Shown here piece after piece: positions 46,703 to 55,369 of a DNA stretch of 64,000 nt (positions are counted from its first letter, which is position 1; every line of letters begins with the position of its first letter). The translations under genes and the position numbers were made by a program. The notes below the pieces were generated by a model. It was not told the DNA's origin. It ran no database searches and worked only from the letters and a program-made list of their open reading frames with translations. The DNA comes from Ch67 sp041395845 (GTDB taxonomy: Bacteria > Pseudomonadota > Gammaproteobacteria > Pseudomonadales > Ketobacteraceae). The stretch lies in the NCBI GenBank assembly GCA_041395845.1, contig JAWKZS010000001.1:1-64000 (forward strand). The letters are read 5' to 3'.

Positions 46703-48084
46703 CAGGTTCTCCGGATGGCAAAACTGTTAACGTATTCCTCGGGCTTGGTGTAATCGAATTCCTTGCCCATGATGGTGTAATTGGCGTAGGTCTTGTCCGG
46801 CACGGCGTAACCGAGTTCTTTCATCATCTTGCTCGCATCGGATGCCAGATAAACCTGCTCGGCCACCGCCTTGTAATCCACATCCCCGGCGATATAACCC
46901 CAACGCTTCATCTGGGTGAGAATCCACACTGCCATCGAATGCCAGGGGAACGGATCGAAGTCGATACGGTTCGGCACATCCAGCACCGAGCCCAGACCAT
47001 CGGCGTAACGCCCGGTCAGCACCTGCGCGATCACCGCTTCGGGCTGGTTCAGATAATTCTTCGGCGCAATGGCGGCAGCGATTTCCTTGCGGTTTTCCGT
47101 TTTGGATGAGTAATGCGTTGCATCCACAATGGCTTTCAGCAACGCCGCATAGGTGTTGGGATTTTCCGTGGCGAACTGCTTGCTGCAGGCGAATGCACAG
47201 CAGGGGTGACCTTCCCAGATGTCCTTGGTCAGCGTATGAATGAAGCCTACTTTTTCCCAGACTGCACGCTGGTTGAAGGGATCCGGCGACAGATAACCAT
47301 CGAGGTTTTCCGCGCCCAGGTTGGCAACCATCTCCGGTGGCGGTACCACCCGGATCTGGATGTCCTTGTCAGGATCAAGCCCGTGCTCCGCCACGTAGTA
47401 ACGCAGCAAAAAGTTATGCATGGAGTATTCGAACGGCACACCAAACTTGAAGCCTTTCCACTGTTTGGGATCGCGCTTGTCCTTGTGTTTCACGTGCAGC
47501 ACGATGGCCTGACCATTGATGTTTTCCACTGCCGGCATGATGAACGGTTCAGCGGTTGAACCCGCGCCCAGCGTCATCGCCAGCGGCATCGGTGTCAGCA
47601 TGTGGGATGCGTCGTATTCTTTCGACAGGGATTTGTCACGGGCTACGGCCCAGCCTGCGGTTTTAATCACCTCCACATCCAGGCCGTACTTCGCATAGAA
47701 GCCCATCGGATGCGCCATGATGATGGGTGTGGCGCAGGTAATCGGCACAAAACCGACCTTCAGTTTGGTTTTTTCCAGCTTGCCCATGGATTCTTTGAGC
47801 GCGGCCTTGGCCTGCTCCAGTGGGAAGAAGGTGCCCAGCATCGCTGCGAAAGCACCGCCACCGATCATCCCCAGAAAACGGCGACGATCCACATCGCTGT
47901 TCTGGAACACCGCGCGCACAACCGCGTTTTCAATGGCGCGATCAAACATGTCATCCGGCGTTTCCGGCAGCGCATCCGCCGCTACTGGCTGTGCTTTCGC
48001 AGAACAGGTGCCACAGCCGCAGCCCCGCTCGTGCACCAGGGATGTGGTTGGATCGTAAGGATTCCCCAGGCTCTTTACCGTCAT
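46702..48084 (-). CDS. cynA: CmpA/NrtA-family substrate-binding protein with Tat signal
   Basis: Periplasmic binding protein of 460 residues. It has an unusual N-terminal extension before the Tat motif: residues 20-28 read RGCGCGTCS and the Tat box DRRRFLGMIGGG is at about 66-77, followed by the hydrophobic core and a cleavage site near QAKA. The mature NrtA/CmpA fold follows (KVGFVPITCATPIIMAHPMGFYAKYGLDVE). First gene of the operon; the sigma-54 promoter lies about 105 bases upstream. The ligand is inferred to be cyanate from cynS. Confidence 0.9.
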   Translation of the reverse strand: MTVKSLGNPYDPTTSLVHERGCGCGTCSAKAQPVAADALPETPDDMFDRAIENAVVRAVFQNSDVDRRRFLGMIGGGAFAAMLGTFFPLEQAKAALKESMGKLEKTKLKVGFVPITCATPIIMAHPMGFYAKYGLDVEVIKTAGWAVARDKSLSKEYDASHMLTPMPLAMTLGAGSTAEPFIMPAVENINGQAIVLHVKHKDKRDPKQWKGFKFGVPFEYSMHNFLLRYYVAEHGLDPDKDIQIRVVPPPEMVANLGAENLDGYLSPDPFNQRAVWEKVGFIHTLTKDIWEGHPCCAFACSKQFATENPNTYAALLKAIVDATHYSSKTENRKEIAAAIAPKNYLNQPEAVIAQVLTGRYADGLGSVLDVPNRIDFDPFPWHSMAVWILTQMKRWGYIAGDVDYKAVAEQVYLASDASKMMKELGYAVPDKTYANYTIMGKEFDYTKPEEYVNSFAIRRT

Positions 48085-48128
48085 ACAAAACTCTCCCCAT
48101 TGTGGTGCGTGAATTCAGGTTTCAAAGC

Positions 48129-48167
48129 ATCCGTGCACGGATTCCGTAACCGCCACAACCAGCGGTT
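48129..48167 (-). promoter_or_regulatory. Palindrome and hairpin in the cyn leader
   Basis: Perfect palindrome ATCCGTGCACGGAT at 48129-48142, then hairpin AACCGC/GCGGTT at 48148-48167. Both lie between the predicted sigma-54 start (about 48177) and the cynA ATG, so they would be in the mRNA leader; a downstream operator is an alternative. Confidence 0.55.
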
Positions 48168-48187
48168 CTCAGCGTCAGGGGAGTATT

Positions 48188-48204
48188 TGCAGGGGACGTG
48201 CCAA
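48188..48204 (-). promoter_or_regulatory. Sigma-54 promoter of the cyn operon
   Basis: On the minus strand TTGGCACGTCCCCTGCA: the -24 GG and -12 GC have the required ten-base spacing, and only one consensus base differs. The predicted start is about 12 bases downstream, some 90 bases before cynA. The next gene upstream encodes a sigma-54 activator. Confidence 0.85.
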
Positions 48205-48266
48205 TCAATAGACAAAAAATAATTGCCGAAAATTCATAGCGTTAAACGACTATCAGCGCCTGTCGC

Positions 48267-48328
48267 ATCGATTACGAAAGATCGTCAATTACGACATTCT
48301 GTGTTTTTCGCTATCGAAATTTCGTAAT
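48267..48328. promoter_or_regulatory. Cluster of dyad half-sites, likely activator binding region
   Basis: ATTACGA occurs at 48271-48277 and 48288-48294, and inverted as TCGTAAT at 48322-48328. They form ACGA-N4-TCGT and TCGT-N5-ACGA dyads, with CGAAATTTCG between. They are 80-140 bases upstream of the cyn sigma-54 promoter, the usual range for enhancer sites. Confidence 0.6.
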
Positions 48329-48344
48329 TGGCACACGACTTGTT
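48328..48344 (+). promoter_or_regulatory. Weak sigma-54-like site before the activator gene
   Basis: TTGGCACACGACTTGTT has a perfect -24 box, but the invariant -12 GC is GT at the ten-base spacing. Possible autoregulation; doubtful. Confidence 0.3.
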
Positions 48345-48395
48345 TGCAACAGCCGCAAGGCTGCGCCATTTCTTCCGATTCAAGGAGACACTCAC

Positions 48396-50327
48396 ATGTC
48401 CGCCCTGCCCGCCGTGCCCGCTAAACCTGCTGCTACGCTCTGGGAAAGCGCACTGCATTCCACACCGATGGCGCTGGTGTGCATCGATCCCGTGCAGGAT
48501 CGGCTGCTGGACACCAATCCTGCACTCGAAATACTCACGGGCTTTTCCCGCACCACATTGCTGCAGATGGCGCCTTCACAGCTGTTTCCGGGCCAGCGCC
48601 CGCAACTGATCAGTTTTACCGAAGCCTGTCAGTCACGGCAGCACGCCTTCAGCACGGAATTCTCGCTGCTGCGTGATACAGGCGACACGCTGCCGGTCGA
48701 GATAACCGCCTCCTGGTTCAGCTACGCAGAGCAACCGGCGCTGTTGTTGCTGGTATCCGACGCCCGTCACTACACCCTGTTACGGGAGCATGCGGAATGG
48801 AACCAGTACCACCGGGGCGGTCTGCTCGAATGGCGGCGGATCGAAGAAGTCTTTCTCGATATCGAACGCAAGAACCAGCTGATCCTGCGTGCTGCGGGCG
48901 AAGGCATTTACGGCGTCAATCCGGATGGCGTCACCACCTTCGTCAATCCTGCCGCCGAACAAATGCTGGGCTGGAGCGCCGCCGAACTGGTAGGCCGCAA
49001 TGCTCATGAAATTTTTCATCACAGCCATTCCGACGGCTCCTGCTACCCCAGACACCATTGCCCCATATACGCTGCCTTTCACGACGGTATCGTCCACCAG
49101 GAAGACAACGAAGTGTTCTGGCGCAAGGATGGCAGCTGTTTTCCCGTCGAATACACCAGCACCCCGATCGAAGATCAGGGCCGCCTGGTAGGCGCCGTAG
49201 TGATCTTTCGTGATGTGAGCGAGCGCCGTGAGGCGGATCGCCGCCTGCGCGAAGCCCTGTCGCAGGTAGAAAGCCTGAAACGCAAACTTGAACTGGAAAA
49301 CGCCTATCTGCAGGAAGAAATTCGCGCCGAACACAACCATCGCGAAATCGTAGGGCGCAGCGAAGCCATCCTGCACATCATTCGCCAGATCGAATTGGTG
49401 GCACCCACCGATGCCAACGTCCTTGTCACCGGCGAATCCGGCACCGGCAAGGAACTGATTGCCCGCGCCATCCACGAATCCAGTCAACGCAGCAAACGCC
49501 CGCTGATTCGTGTCAACTGCGCCGCCATTCCCCGCGACTTGTTCGAAAGCGAATTCTTCGGCCACGTCAAAGGTGCCTTCACTGGAGCCAGCCACGATCG
49601 CATTGGCCGGTTTGAGCTGGCGGACGGCGGCACCCTGTTTCTGGACGAAGTCGGCGAAATACCGCTGGAATTGCAGGGAAAATTATTGCGGGTATTACAG
49701 GAAAAGCAGTTCGAACGGGTCGGCGACACCAAAACGCGGCGCGTGGATGTTCGCGTGATTGCCGCCACCAATCGCGATCTCAAGCAGGACGTGGCCCAGC
49801 ATAAATTCCGCGAGGATCTCTATTTCCGCCTCAATGTTTTCCCGCTCGAGTCGGCGCCGTTGCGGCAACGGATCGAGGACATTCCACTGCTGGCACTGCA
49901 CTTTATCGACCGCGCCTGTCGCAAACTCAACAAACCGGTGTTGCCCCTGTCGATGGCGGATCTGAACAAGCTGCAACAGTACAACTGGCCCGGCAACATC
50001 CGCGAACTGGAAAACATCATTGAGCGCGCTGTGATCCTCTCAGGCAACTCGCGTCTGCAGATTGACCTGCCGACCAGCAGTGAACCCAAAGCTCGCGCCA
50101 AATCCCACGTGATCACTGTCGGCGATGAAGCGACTACGCCTGTTCTCACCGATCAGGAACGCTTCCAGCGCGACCGCGAGAATCTCATCGCCGCCCTTCG
50201 CCAATGCAACGGAAAAGTGGCCGGTAAAGACGGTGCGGCGAGTCTGCTGGGAGTGCGCCCCACCACACTGTATTCCCGCCTGCAGAAATACCGGATTGAT
50301 GCGGCCCATTACAAGTCCACCGGTTGA
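48396..50327 (+). CDS. PAS-containing sigma-54-dependent activator
   Basis: Transcriptional activator of 643 residues. Two PAS domains (about 12-115 and 165-285), the second with the Cys/His-rich loop HHSHSDGSCYPRHHCP (about 207-222); then a coiled linker (about 285-310), AAA+ domain (about 320-545) with Walker A GESGTGKE (near 346), the sigma-54 contact GAFTGA (near 393) and Walker B TLFLDEVGE; and a Fis-type HTH at the end (about 600-640). Divergent from cynABDS, whose promoter is of sigma-54 type, so that operon is its most likely target. The signal may be cyanate, nitrogen or redox state, none proven. Confidence 0.92.
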   Translation: MSALPAVPAKPAATLWESALHSTPMALVCIDPVQDRLLDTNPALEILTGFSRTTLLQMAPSQLFPGQRPQLISFTEACQSRQHAFSTEFSLLRDTGDTLPVEITASWFSYAEQPALLLLVSDARHYTLLREHAEWNQYHRGGLLEWRRIEEVFLDIERKNQLILRAAGEGIYGVNPDGVTTFVNPAAEQMLGWSAAELVGRNAHEIFHHSHSDGSCYPRHHCPIYAAFHDGIVHQEDNEVFWRKDGSCFPVEYTSTPIEDQGRLVGAVVIFRDVSERREADRRLREALSQVESLKRKLELENAYLQEEIRAEHNHREIVGRSEAILHIIRQIELVAPTDANVLVTGESGTGKELIARAIHESSQRSKRPLIRVNCAAIPRDLFESEFFGHVKGAFTGASHDRIGRFELADGGTLFLDEVGEIPLELQGKLLRVLQEKQFERVGDTKTRRVDVRVIAATNRDLKQDVAQHKFREDLYFRLNVFPLESAPLRQRIEDIPLLALHFIDRACRKLNKPVLPLSMADLNKLQQYNWPGNIRELENIIERAVILSGNSRLQIDLPTSSEPKARAKSHVITVGDEATTPVLTDQERFQRDRENLIAALRQCNGKVAGKDGAASLLGVRPTTLYSRLQKYRIDAAHYKSTG

Positions 50328-50374
50328 AGGATTTGCTCGCCTTTTGTAGGCTGGCCTCAAAAAAGGAGACCACC

Positions 50375-50719
50375 ATGTACCGCTTGAGCCGAGTCCTTGT
50401 ATTACTGATACTGCTAACCAGTGGCGTCCACGGTCTGGCAGCAAACTTGCCCGACCTGAACACCATCCAGCAGCAGGCCCGCCACTATTACGACACCCAG
50501 GGCGAGTGGGCAGGCACCTTTGTGATCAAACGTTTCCTGCGATACCGGATCTTGGAAGAATCCCCAACGCGTTTCATTGCCCATCTTGAGTATGAATGGG
50601 CCTACGCCCAGGACAGAAACCGCACCGGCACCGACATCCGCCGCTTCACGTTCGAACAGCGCGGCGGCCAATGGCAGCTGCAGGAAATGGGTGGCAATCG
50701 TTCCGGCAGTCTCGAATAG
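50375..50719 (+). CDS. Small secreted protein, unknown
   Basis: 114 residues with a Sec signal (1-23, ending GLAA-N) and a compact domain rich in aromatic and Arg residues (YDTQGEWAGTFVIKRFLRYR). No family recognised. AAAGGAG precedes the ATG at 50375; a longer open frame lacks a ribosome site and has no signal peptide at its start. Followed by a strong terminator. Confidence 0.7.
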   Translation: MYRLSRVLVLLILLTSGVHGLAANLPDLNTIQQQARHYYDTQGEWAGTFVIKRFLRYRILEESPTRFIAHLEYEWAYAQDRNRTGTDIRRFTFEQRGGQWQLQEMGGNRSGSLE

Positions 50720-50730
50720 ACAGGCACAAA

Positions 50731-50756
50731 AAACGGGGCGCAAAGCCCCGTTTCTA
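50731..50756. terminator. Bidirectional terminator
   Basis: AAACGGGGC/GCCCCGTTT stem with loop GCAAA, T-rich on the plus side and A-rich on the other, between the convergent 50375 and START-domain genes. Confidence 0.85.
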
Positions 50757-50777
50757 TTTTGCTGATTCGTGCAACCG

Positions 50778-51470
50778 TTACTGCTGGGTGGTCATCGCAA
50801 CACCACTGCGTACCGGCTCCTTGATAAAGGCAAACTTTGCACCCTGATACTGGTCGAGTCCGGCCGTCCGCAGATTCTGCATGGTCTTGAACGGCATTTC
50901 GTAGGTGAACATTTCCAGCAACCAGCCCTGCACCTTGCCGCCTGGATCAAAATCCACGGTATAACTCACTTCCACAAAACCATCAGCCTTCGGTGCCAGC
51001 TTCCATTCACCTTCGAAAAACGGCGCGCGAATCTTGTCGGCGCTTTCACCCACATAACCGGGCTCGGAAAAAATCTTTTTGGTTACTACCAAGCTGGCAG
51101 GATCCTGCTCCCACTTGGAATACAGCACGTTATCACGATCACGCTCGGGCCAAGGAGAATCGATGACCGTGTAAGTCAGGCTTTCCTGGGGACTGATATC
51201 GCGAATTTTTTCAACCTTGGACACCTTGTCCATCCAGGCAGGAAACTGATTGTGATCAGACAGGAACGACACCAGGCTGGACAGCGACGCCTTGACCTGT
51301 GAAACGACTTTCACAGTCTTCAGCTGGCTGGTATCGGATTGACGGGAGTAAAGCTGAACGCCTTCTTCATCCAGCTCCATTTGCCAATCCGCCGCCAACG
51401 CGAACGAACTGAACAACAGCATGGACGAGGCAGCAACGGCACGCACGAATCGTCGGGTGACAAACCCCAT
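50778..51470 (-). CDS. START-domain exported protein
   Basis: 230 residues from ATG 51470 (GGAGGGA upstream). A Sec signal (1-26, ending ALAA-D) and a START lipid-binding fold (about 27-210) that begins DWQMELDEEGVQLYSRQ and includes VIDSPWPERDRDN and YTVDFDPGG. Proteins of this kind in marine gammaproteobacteria probably carry or sense a lipid in the periplasm; the ligand is unknown. Confidence 0.82.
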   Translation of the reverse strand: MGFVTRRFVRAVAASSMLLFSSFALAADWQMELDEEGVQLYSRQSDTSQLKTVKVVSQVKASLSSLVSFLSDHNQFPAWMDKVSKVEKIRDISPQESLTYTVIDSPWPERDRDNVLYSKWEQDPASLVVTKKIFSEPGYVGESADKIRAPFFEGEWKLAPKADGFVEVSYTVDFDPGGKVQGWLLEMFTYEMPFKTMQNLRTAGLDQYQGAKFAFIKEPVRSGVAMTTQQ

Positions 51471-51626
51471 GGGAATTCCCTCCGCTTTCTTTTTATTGTG
51501 TGGCAGGCTTCGGTGCATCAGTCCGGGAGCACACAGAAAGGAAACCGGCCAGTCCATTCAAGCAACTGTCCAAGGGTACGCAATGGCCTTCACAAAGACA
51601 ACCGGATTTAGGTTAACCGTTTGTAA

Positions 51627-51652
51627 TAAAAAGGGGAGCATTTGCTCCCCTT
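51627..51652 (-). terminator. Terminator of pnp
   Basis: GGGGAGCA/TGCTCCCC stem with a two-base loop on the plus strand; reading the minus strand it is followed by TTTTTATTA. 28 bases after the pnp stop. Confidence 0.85.
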
Positions 51653-51679
51653 CGAACTATCAAGCACTTAGGCGAAAAA

Positions 51680-53797
51680 TCAGGCAGGCTGGTTGCCCGC
51701 TGCCAGTTCCGCTGTGGCTTCCTTGATGCTCAGCTTGATGCGGCCGCGGTTGTCCACGTCCAGCACCTTCACTTTCACCATCTGGCCTTCTTTCAGGTAA
51801 TCGCTGACATTGTTGACGCGCTCTTCGGCGATCTGGGAGATATGCACCAGACCATCGGTACCCGGCAGAATGTTCACGAACGCACCGAAATCCACGATCT
51901 TGGACACCTTGCCGTCGTAGATGCGGCCCACTTCCGCCTCAGCCACAATGCCTTCGATCTTCACTTTGGCCTTGTTGGACGCTTCCGCGTTCTGACCGTA
52001 GATGCGGATAGTGCCGTCGTCCTGAATATCGATCTCGGCACCGGATTCCTCACAGATCTGGCGAATCACTGCACCGCCCTTGCCGATAACATCACGAATC
52101 TTCTCGGGATCGATCTTCATGGTCACGTAAACCGGCGCCTCTTCGGACACCTGGCCACGGGAAGCACTGATCACCTTGTTCATTTCACCCAGAATATGCA
52201 GACGGCCTTCGCGCGCCTGATTCAGTGCGATCTCCATGATTTCTTCGGTGATACCGGTGATCTTGATGTCCATCTGCAGGGCAGTCACACCCTTCGCGGT
52301 ACCTGCCACCTTGAAGTCCATATCGCCAAGGTGATCTTCATCACCCAGGATGTCGGACAACACGGCAAAGCGCTCGCCTTCTTTTACCAGGCCCATCGCG
52401 ATACCGGCAACCGGCGCCTTCATCGGCACGCCTGCATCCATCAGCGCCAGACTGGCGCCGCAGACCGATGCCATCGAGGAGGAACCATTGGATTCAGTAA
52501 TTTCCGACACCACGCGAATGGCATACGGGAAATCAGCCTGGGACGGCAACATTGCCTGCACACCACGACGCGCCAGACGGCCATGGCCGATTTCACGACG
52601 CTTCGGCGCCAGCTGCATGCTGATTTCACCCACACAGAACGGCGGGAAGTTGTAATGCAGCATGAAAGGATCGGACTTCATGCCTTCCAGGAAATCCAGA
52701 TTCTGGGAATCACGCAGGCTGCCCAGGGTTGCCGTCACGATGGCCTGGGTTTCACCACGGGTGAACAAGGAAGAACCATGGGTACGGGGCAACACGCCAA
52801 CTTCCACGCTGATGGGACGCACGGTCTTCAGATCGCGGCCGTCGATACGGGGTTTGTGGGCCAGCACGTTCTCACGCACGATGTGGTATTCCAGATCACC
52901 GAACGCCGTTTTGACAGTCTGCTCGGAAGGTGCCGCCGGATCGTCCTTGTTGCACAGCGCGGCAATCGCGGCAGCCTTGATTTCACCAATACGGCCATAA
53001 CGCTGCTGCTTGTCACGAATGGTATAGGCTTCCTCGATCTGGGCCGCGAAACCGTTTTGCAGGGCATCTTTCAGCGCGGTGTTCTGCGCAGGTGGCGCCC
53101 ACACCATCGCCGGTGCAGCGACTTCAGCGGCAAATGCCTTGATTGCATTGATCGCCACCTGCATTTCCATATGACCGAACAGCACTGCACCCAGCATCTG
53201 GTCTTCGGTCAATTCCTGCGCCTCGGATTCCACCATCAGCACAGCGTCAGTCGTACCGGCAACCACCAGATCCAGCTTGGAATTTTCCAGATCCTTGTAG
53301 CTTGGGTTGAGCATGTACATACCATCACGGTAACCCACACGGGCTGCACCGATCGGTCCCTGGAAAGGAATGCCGGAAATGGCCAGCGCAGCAGATGCAC
53401 CGATCATGGCAGCGATATCCTGATCAGTCTTCTTGTTGGTGGACATGACGGTCGCAATCACCTGAACTTCGTTGCAGAAGCCTTCGGGAAACAGCGGGCG
53501 GATCGGGCGATCGATCAGACGTGACGTCAGGGTTTCCTTCTCGGAAGGACGACCTTCACGCTTATGGAAGCTGCCGGGAATACGGCCGGCGGCATAGAAT
53601 TTTTCCTGGTAGTTGACGGTCAGCGGAAGGAAGTCTTTGCCCGGATCGGCTTCTTTCTTGGCAACCACGGTCACCAGCACAGACGTTGAATCCGTGGTCA
53701 CCATGACCGCGGCGGTTGCCTGACGGGCAACCTTGCCGGTCTCCAGTACAAACTTTTCGCTACCAAACTGGAATTCTTTTCTTACGACTTTAAACAT
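51680..53797 (-). CDS. pnp: Polynucleotide phosphorylase
   Basis: 3'-5' phosphorolytic exoribonuclease, trimeric, part of the degradosome. 705 residues: two RNase PH domains (the second with FLEGMKSDPFMLHYNFPPF and GDEDHLGDMDFKVAG), then KH and S1 domains (about 550-690, KVSKIVDFGAFVNILPG). The start MFKVVRKEFQFG at 53797 has AAAGGTG upstream. It follows rpsO, with a terminator and a long leader hairpin between. Confidence 0.97.
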   Translation of the reverse strand: MFKVVRKEFQFGSEKFVLETGKVARQATAAVMVTTDSTSVLVTVVAKKEADPGKDFLPLTVNYQEKFYAAGRIPGSFHKREGRPSEKETLTSRLIDRPIRPLFPEGFCNEVQVIATVMSTNKKTDQDIAAMIGASAALAISGIPFQGPIGAARVGYRDGMYMLNPSYKDLENSKLDLVVAGTTDAVLMVESEAQELTEDQMLGAVLFGHMEMQVAINAIKAFAAEVAAPAMVWAPPAQNTALKDALQNGFAAQIEEAYTIRDKQQRYGRIGEIKAAAIAALCNKDDPAAPSEQTVKTAFGDLEYHIVRENVLAHKPRIDGRDLKTVRPISVEVGVLPRTHGSSLFTRGETQAIVTATLGSLRDSQNLDFLEGMKSDPFMLHYNFPPFCVGEISMQLAPKRREIGHGRLARRGVQAMLPSQADFPYAIRVVSEITESNGSSSMASVCGASLALMDAGVPMKAPVAGIAMGLVKEGERFAVLSDILGDEDHLGDMDFKVAGTAKGVTALQMDIKITGITEEIMEIALNQAREGRLHILGEMNKVISASRGQVSEEAPVYVTMKIDPEKIRDVIGKGGAVIRQICEESGAEIDIQDDGTIRIYGQNAEASNKAKVKIEGIVAEAEVGRIYDGKVSKIVDFGAFVNILPGTDGLVHISQIAEERVNNVSDYLKEGQMVKVKVLDVDNRGRIKLSIKEATAELAAGNQPA

Positions 53798-53884
53798 TGA
53801 TTCACCTTTCAGTTTATTTGCCCCGATCAATACCTTGCCAGCTCATGCCGGACACCGGGGTGGATATCGATTTGTTGTTGGGTA

Positions 53885-53924
53885 CATCTAAAAATCAGGT
53901 CACGGCGAACCGGACTTTTAGATG
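53885..53924 (-). promoter_or_regulatory. Leader hairpin upstream of pnp (RNase III-type)
   Basis: CATCTAAAA (53885-53893) pairs with TTTTAGATG (53916-53924); inside, TCAGGT/ACCGGA continues the stem with one mismatch. It sits 88 bases before pnp. In E. coli a long stem in the pnp leader is cut by RNase III for autoregulation; the same role here is inferred. Confidence 0.65.
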
Positions 53925-53962
53925 CACCCGATGGCTCTTGCGAACCATGTGACCAACAACAC

Positions 53963-54001
53963 AAAAAAACACGGCACCTGTCCGCGAGGACAAGTGCCGT
54001 G
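53963..54001 (-). terminator. Terminator between rpsO and pnp
   Basis: Long stem CACGGCAC...GTGCCGTG (53970-54001) followed on the minus strand by seven T (53963-53969). It would limit read-through into pnp. Confidence 0.9.
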
Positions 54002-54090
54002 TGGTTGGACTCAGCTGTCGCAGCCCACACCACCGCCTGTAACGGTGGCACCTGCTGCTTCAAACTGCTTCCGGGTTTGGCAATGGATCA

Positions 54091-54360
54091 TTAACGACGC
54101 AGACCCAGCTTGCCGATCAGGTCAGTGTAACGGCCCAGATCTTTCCGCTTCAGGTAATCCAGCAGTTTGCGGCGGGAGTTAACCATGCGGATCAGACCAC
54201 GACGGGAGTGGTGGTCCTTGGAGTGAGCCTTGAAGTGACCTTGCAGCTGATTGATCTGCGCTGTCAGCAGTGCGATCTGGACTTCCGGAGACCCGGTGTC
54301 GCCTTCCGCACGCTTGAATTTTGCTACGATTTCAGCTTTTTCTTGAACGCTAATTGCCAT
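54091..54360 (-). CDS. rpsO: 30S ribosomal protein S15
   Basis: Primary 16S rRNA-binding protein of the small subunit, 89 residues, exactly the usual length, from MAISVQEKAEIVAKFKRAEG to DLIGKLGLRR. GGAG precedes the ATG. It stands between truB and pnp, as in most gammaproteobacteria. Confidence 0.99.
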   Translation of the reverse strand: MAISVQEKAEIVAKFKRAEGDTGSPEVQIALLTAQINQLQGHFKAHSKDHHSRRGLIRMVNSRRKLLDYLKRKDLGRYTDLIGKLGLRR

Positions 54361-54407
54361 TTTACTTCTCCAATATGCTTCGTTTCGAAAGCCCGGCCGA
54401 CCACGCA

Positions 54408-54435
54408 TATTTACAGTCAGGCGGGCTGTTGTTAA
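54408..54435 (-). promoter_or_regulatory. Candidate rpsO promoter
   Basis: Minus-strand TTAACA (54430-54435), 16-base spacer, TAAATA (54408-54413). An AATATGC/GCATATT inverted repeat (54372-54411) lies between here and the ribosome site. Confidence 0.4.
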
Positions 54436-54441
54436 CGCTCG

Positions 54442-55365
54442 CTAGGAGCGACTTACCAGGCGGCGTGGGGCGACTTTACCGTCGTCCTCGATTTCACCTA
54501 CCCCGATAAATTCCTGTTCTGGGCCAACCAGTTTGACCCAGCCTTGCGTCGGCGCCCCCGAAACCTGTACCGGGTTGCCGTTCCGCAAATAAAATGCCGT
54601 ATTTTCAGTCAATTGCAACGCCGGCCAATGATCAGCGCTGCTACCAAGCGACAACAGGAAAGCATCCAGTGCCTTATGGCCACCCGCTTCCAGCGCCTCT
54701 ACCAGCTGTTCGACGGTAACCGCCTGCTCCAGCGTATAGGCACCGGCCTGGGTGCGGCGCAATTCTACCACATGTGCCAGATTTCCCATCGCTTCAGCGA
54801 TGTCTTCCACCAGATTCCTGATGTAGGTGCCTTTGCTGCAGCGGACAAACAGGCTAAAGTGACTGGCATCACAGTCTAGCAGGTCCAGCTGGTAAATGGT
54901 GATCTTGCGCGCTTCGCGCTCTACCTCGACGCCCTGGCGGGCCAGTTTGTACAACGGCTGACCATTATGTTTGAGGGCCGAGTACATGGAGGGAATCTGC
55001 TCGATCTCACCCATGAAGCGGGGAAGGGTTGCCAGCAGCGCCTCACGGGTCAGACCTTCGGTGGAACAGGTCTCGATCACCTCACCATCCGCGTCCGCTG
55101 TATTGGTCTTCTCGCCCCACTTCGCCTTCACCACATAGGCCTTGTCGGCATCCAGCAGGAACTGGGAAAACTTGGTGGCTTCGCCAAAACACAGGGGCAG
55201 AACACCGGTTGCCAACGGGTCGAGACTGCCGGTATGGCCTGCTTTGTCGGCACCGAACATGCGCTTCACCCGCTGCAGGATTTCGTTGGACGTACAACCC
55301 TGGGGTTTGTCCAGCACCAGCACTCCGTCAACCGGACGCCCGCGCTTGCCACGACGTCTTCCCAA
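54442..55365 (-). CDS. truB: tRNA pseudouridine-55 synthase
   Basis: Makes pseudouridine 55 in the T-loop of tRNAs. 307 residues. The catalytic Asp is in KAGHTGSLDPLATGVLPLC, preceded by DGVLVLDKPQGCTSN. No ATG lies at the conserved N-terminus. The TTG at 55365 (GGAG nine bases upstream) gives GRRRGKRGRPVDG, four bases after the rbfA stop; the frame is open upstream to 55446 inside rbfA, so a longer form cannot be excluded. Confidence 0.95.
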   Translation of the reverse strand: MGRRRGKRGRPVDGVLVLDKPQGCTSNEILQRVKRMFGADKAGHTGSLDPLATGVLPLCFGEATKFSQFLLDADKAYVVKAKWGEKTNTADADGEVIETCSTEGLTREALLATLPRFMGEIEQIPSMYSALKHNGQPLYKLARQGVEVEREARKITIYQLDLLDCDASHFSLFVRCSKGTYIRNLVEDIAEAMGNLAHVVELRRTQAGAYTLEQAVTVEQLVEALEAGGHKALDAFLLSLGSSADHWPALQLTENTAFYLRNGNPVQVSGAPTQGWVKLVGPEQEFIGVGEIEDDGKVAPRRLVSRS

Positions 55366-55369
55366 TTTC

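Noticed and set aside
51842..53524. 560-codon open frame antisense to pnp
   Set aside because: His/Gln/Arg-rich translation with no recognisable domain. It mirrors codon bias of pnp on the other strand.
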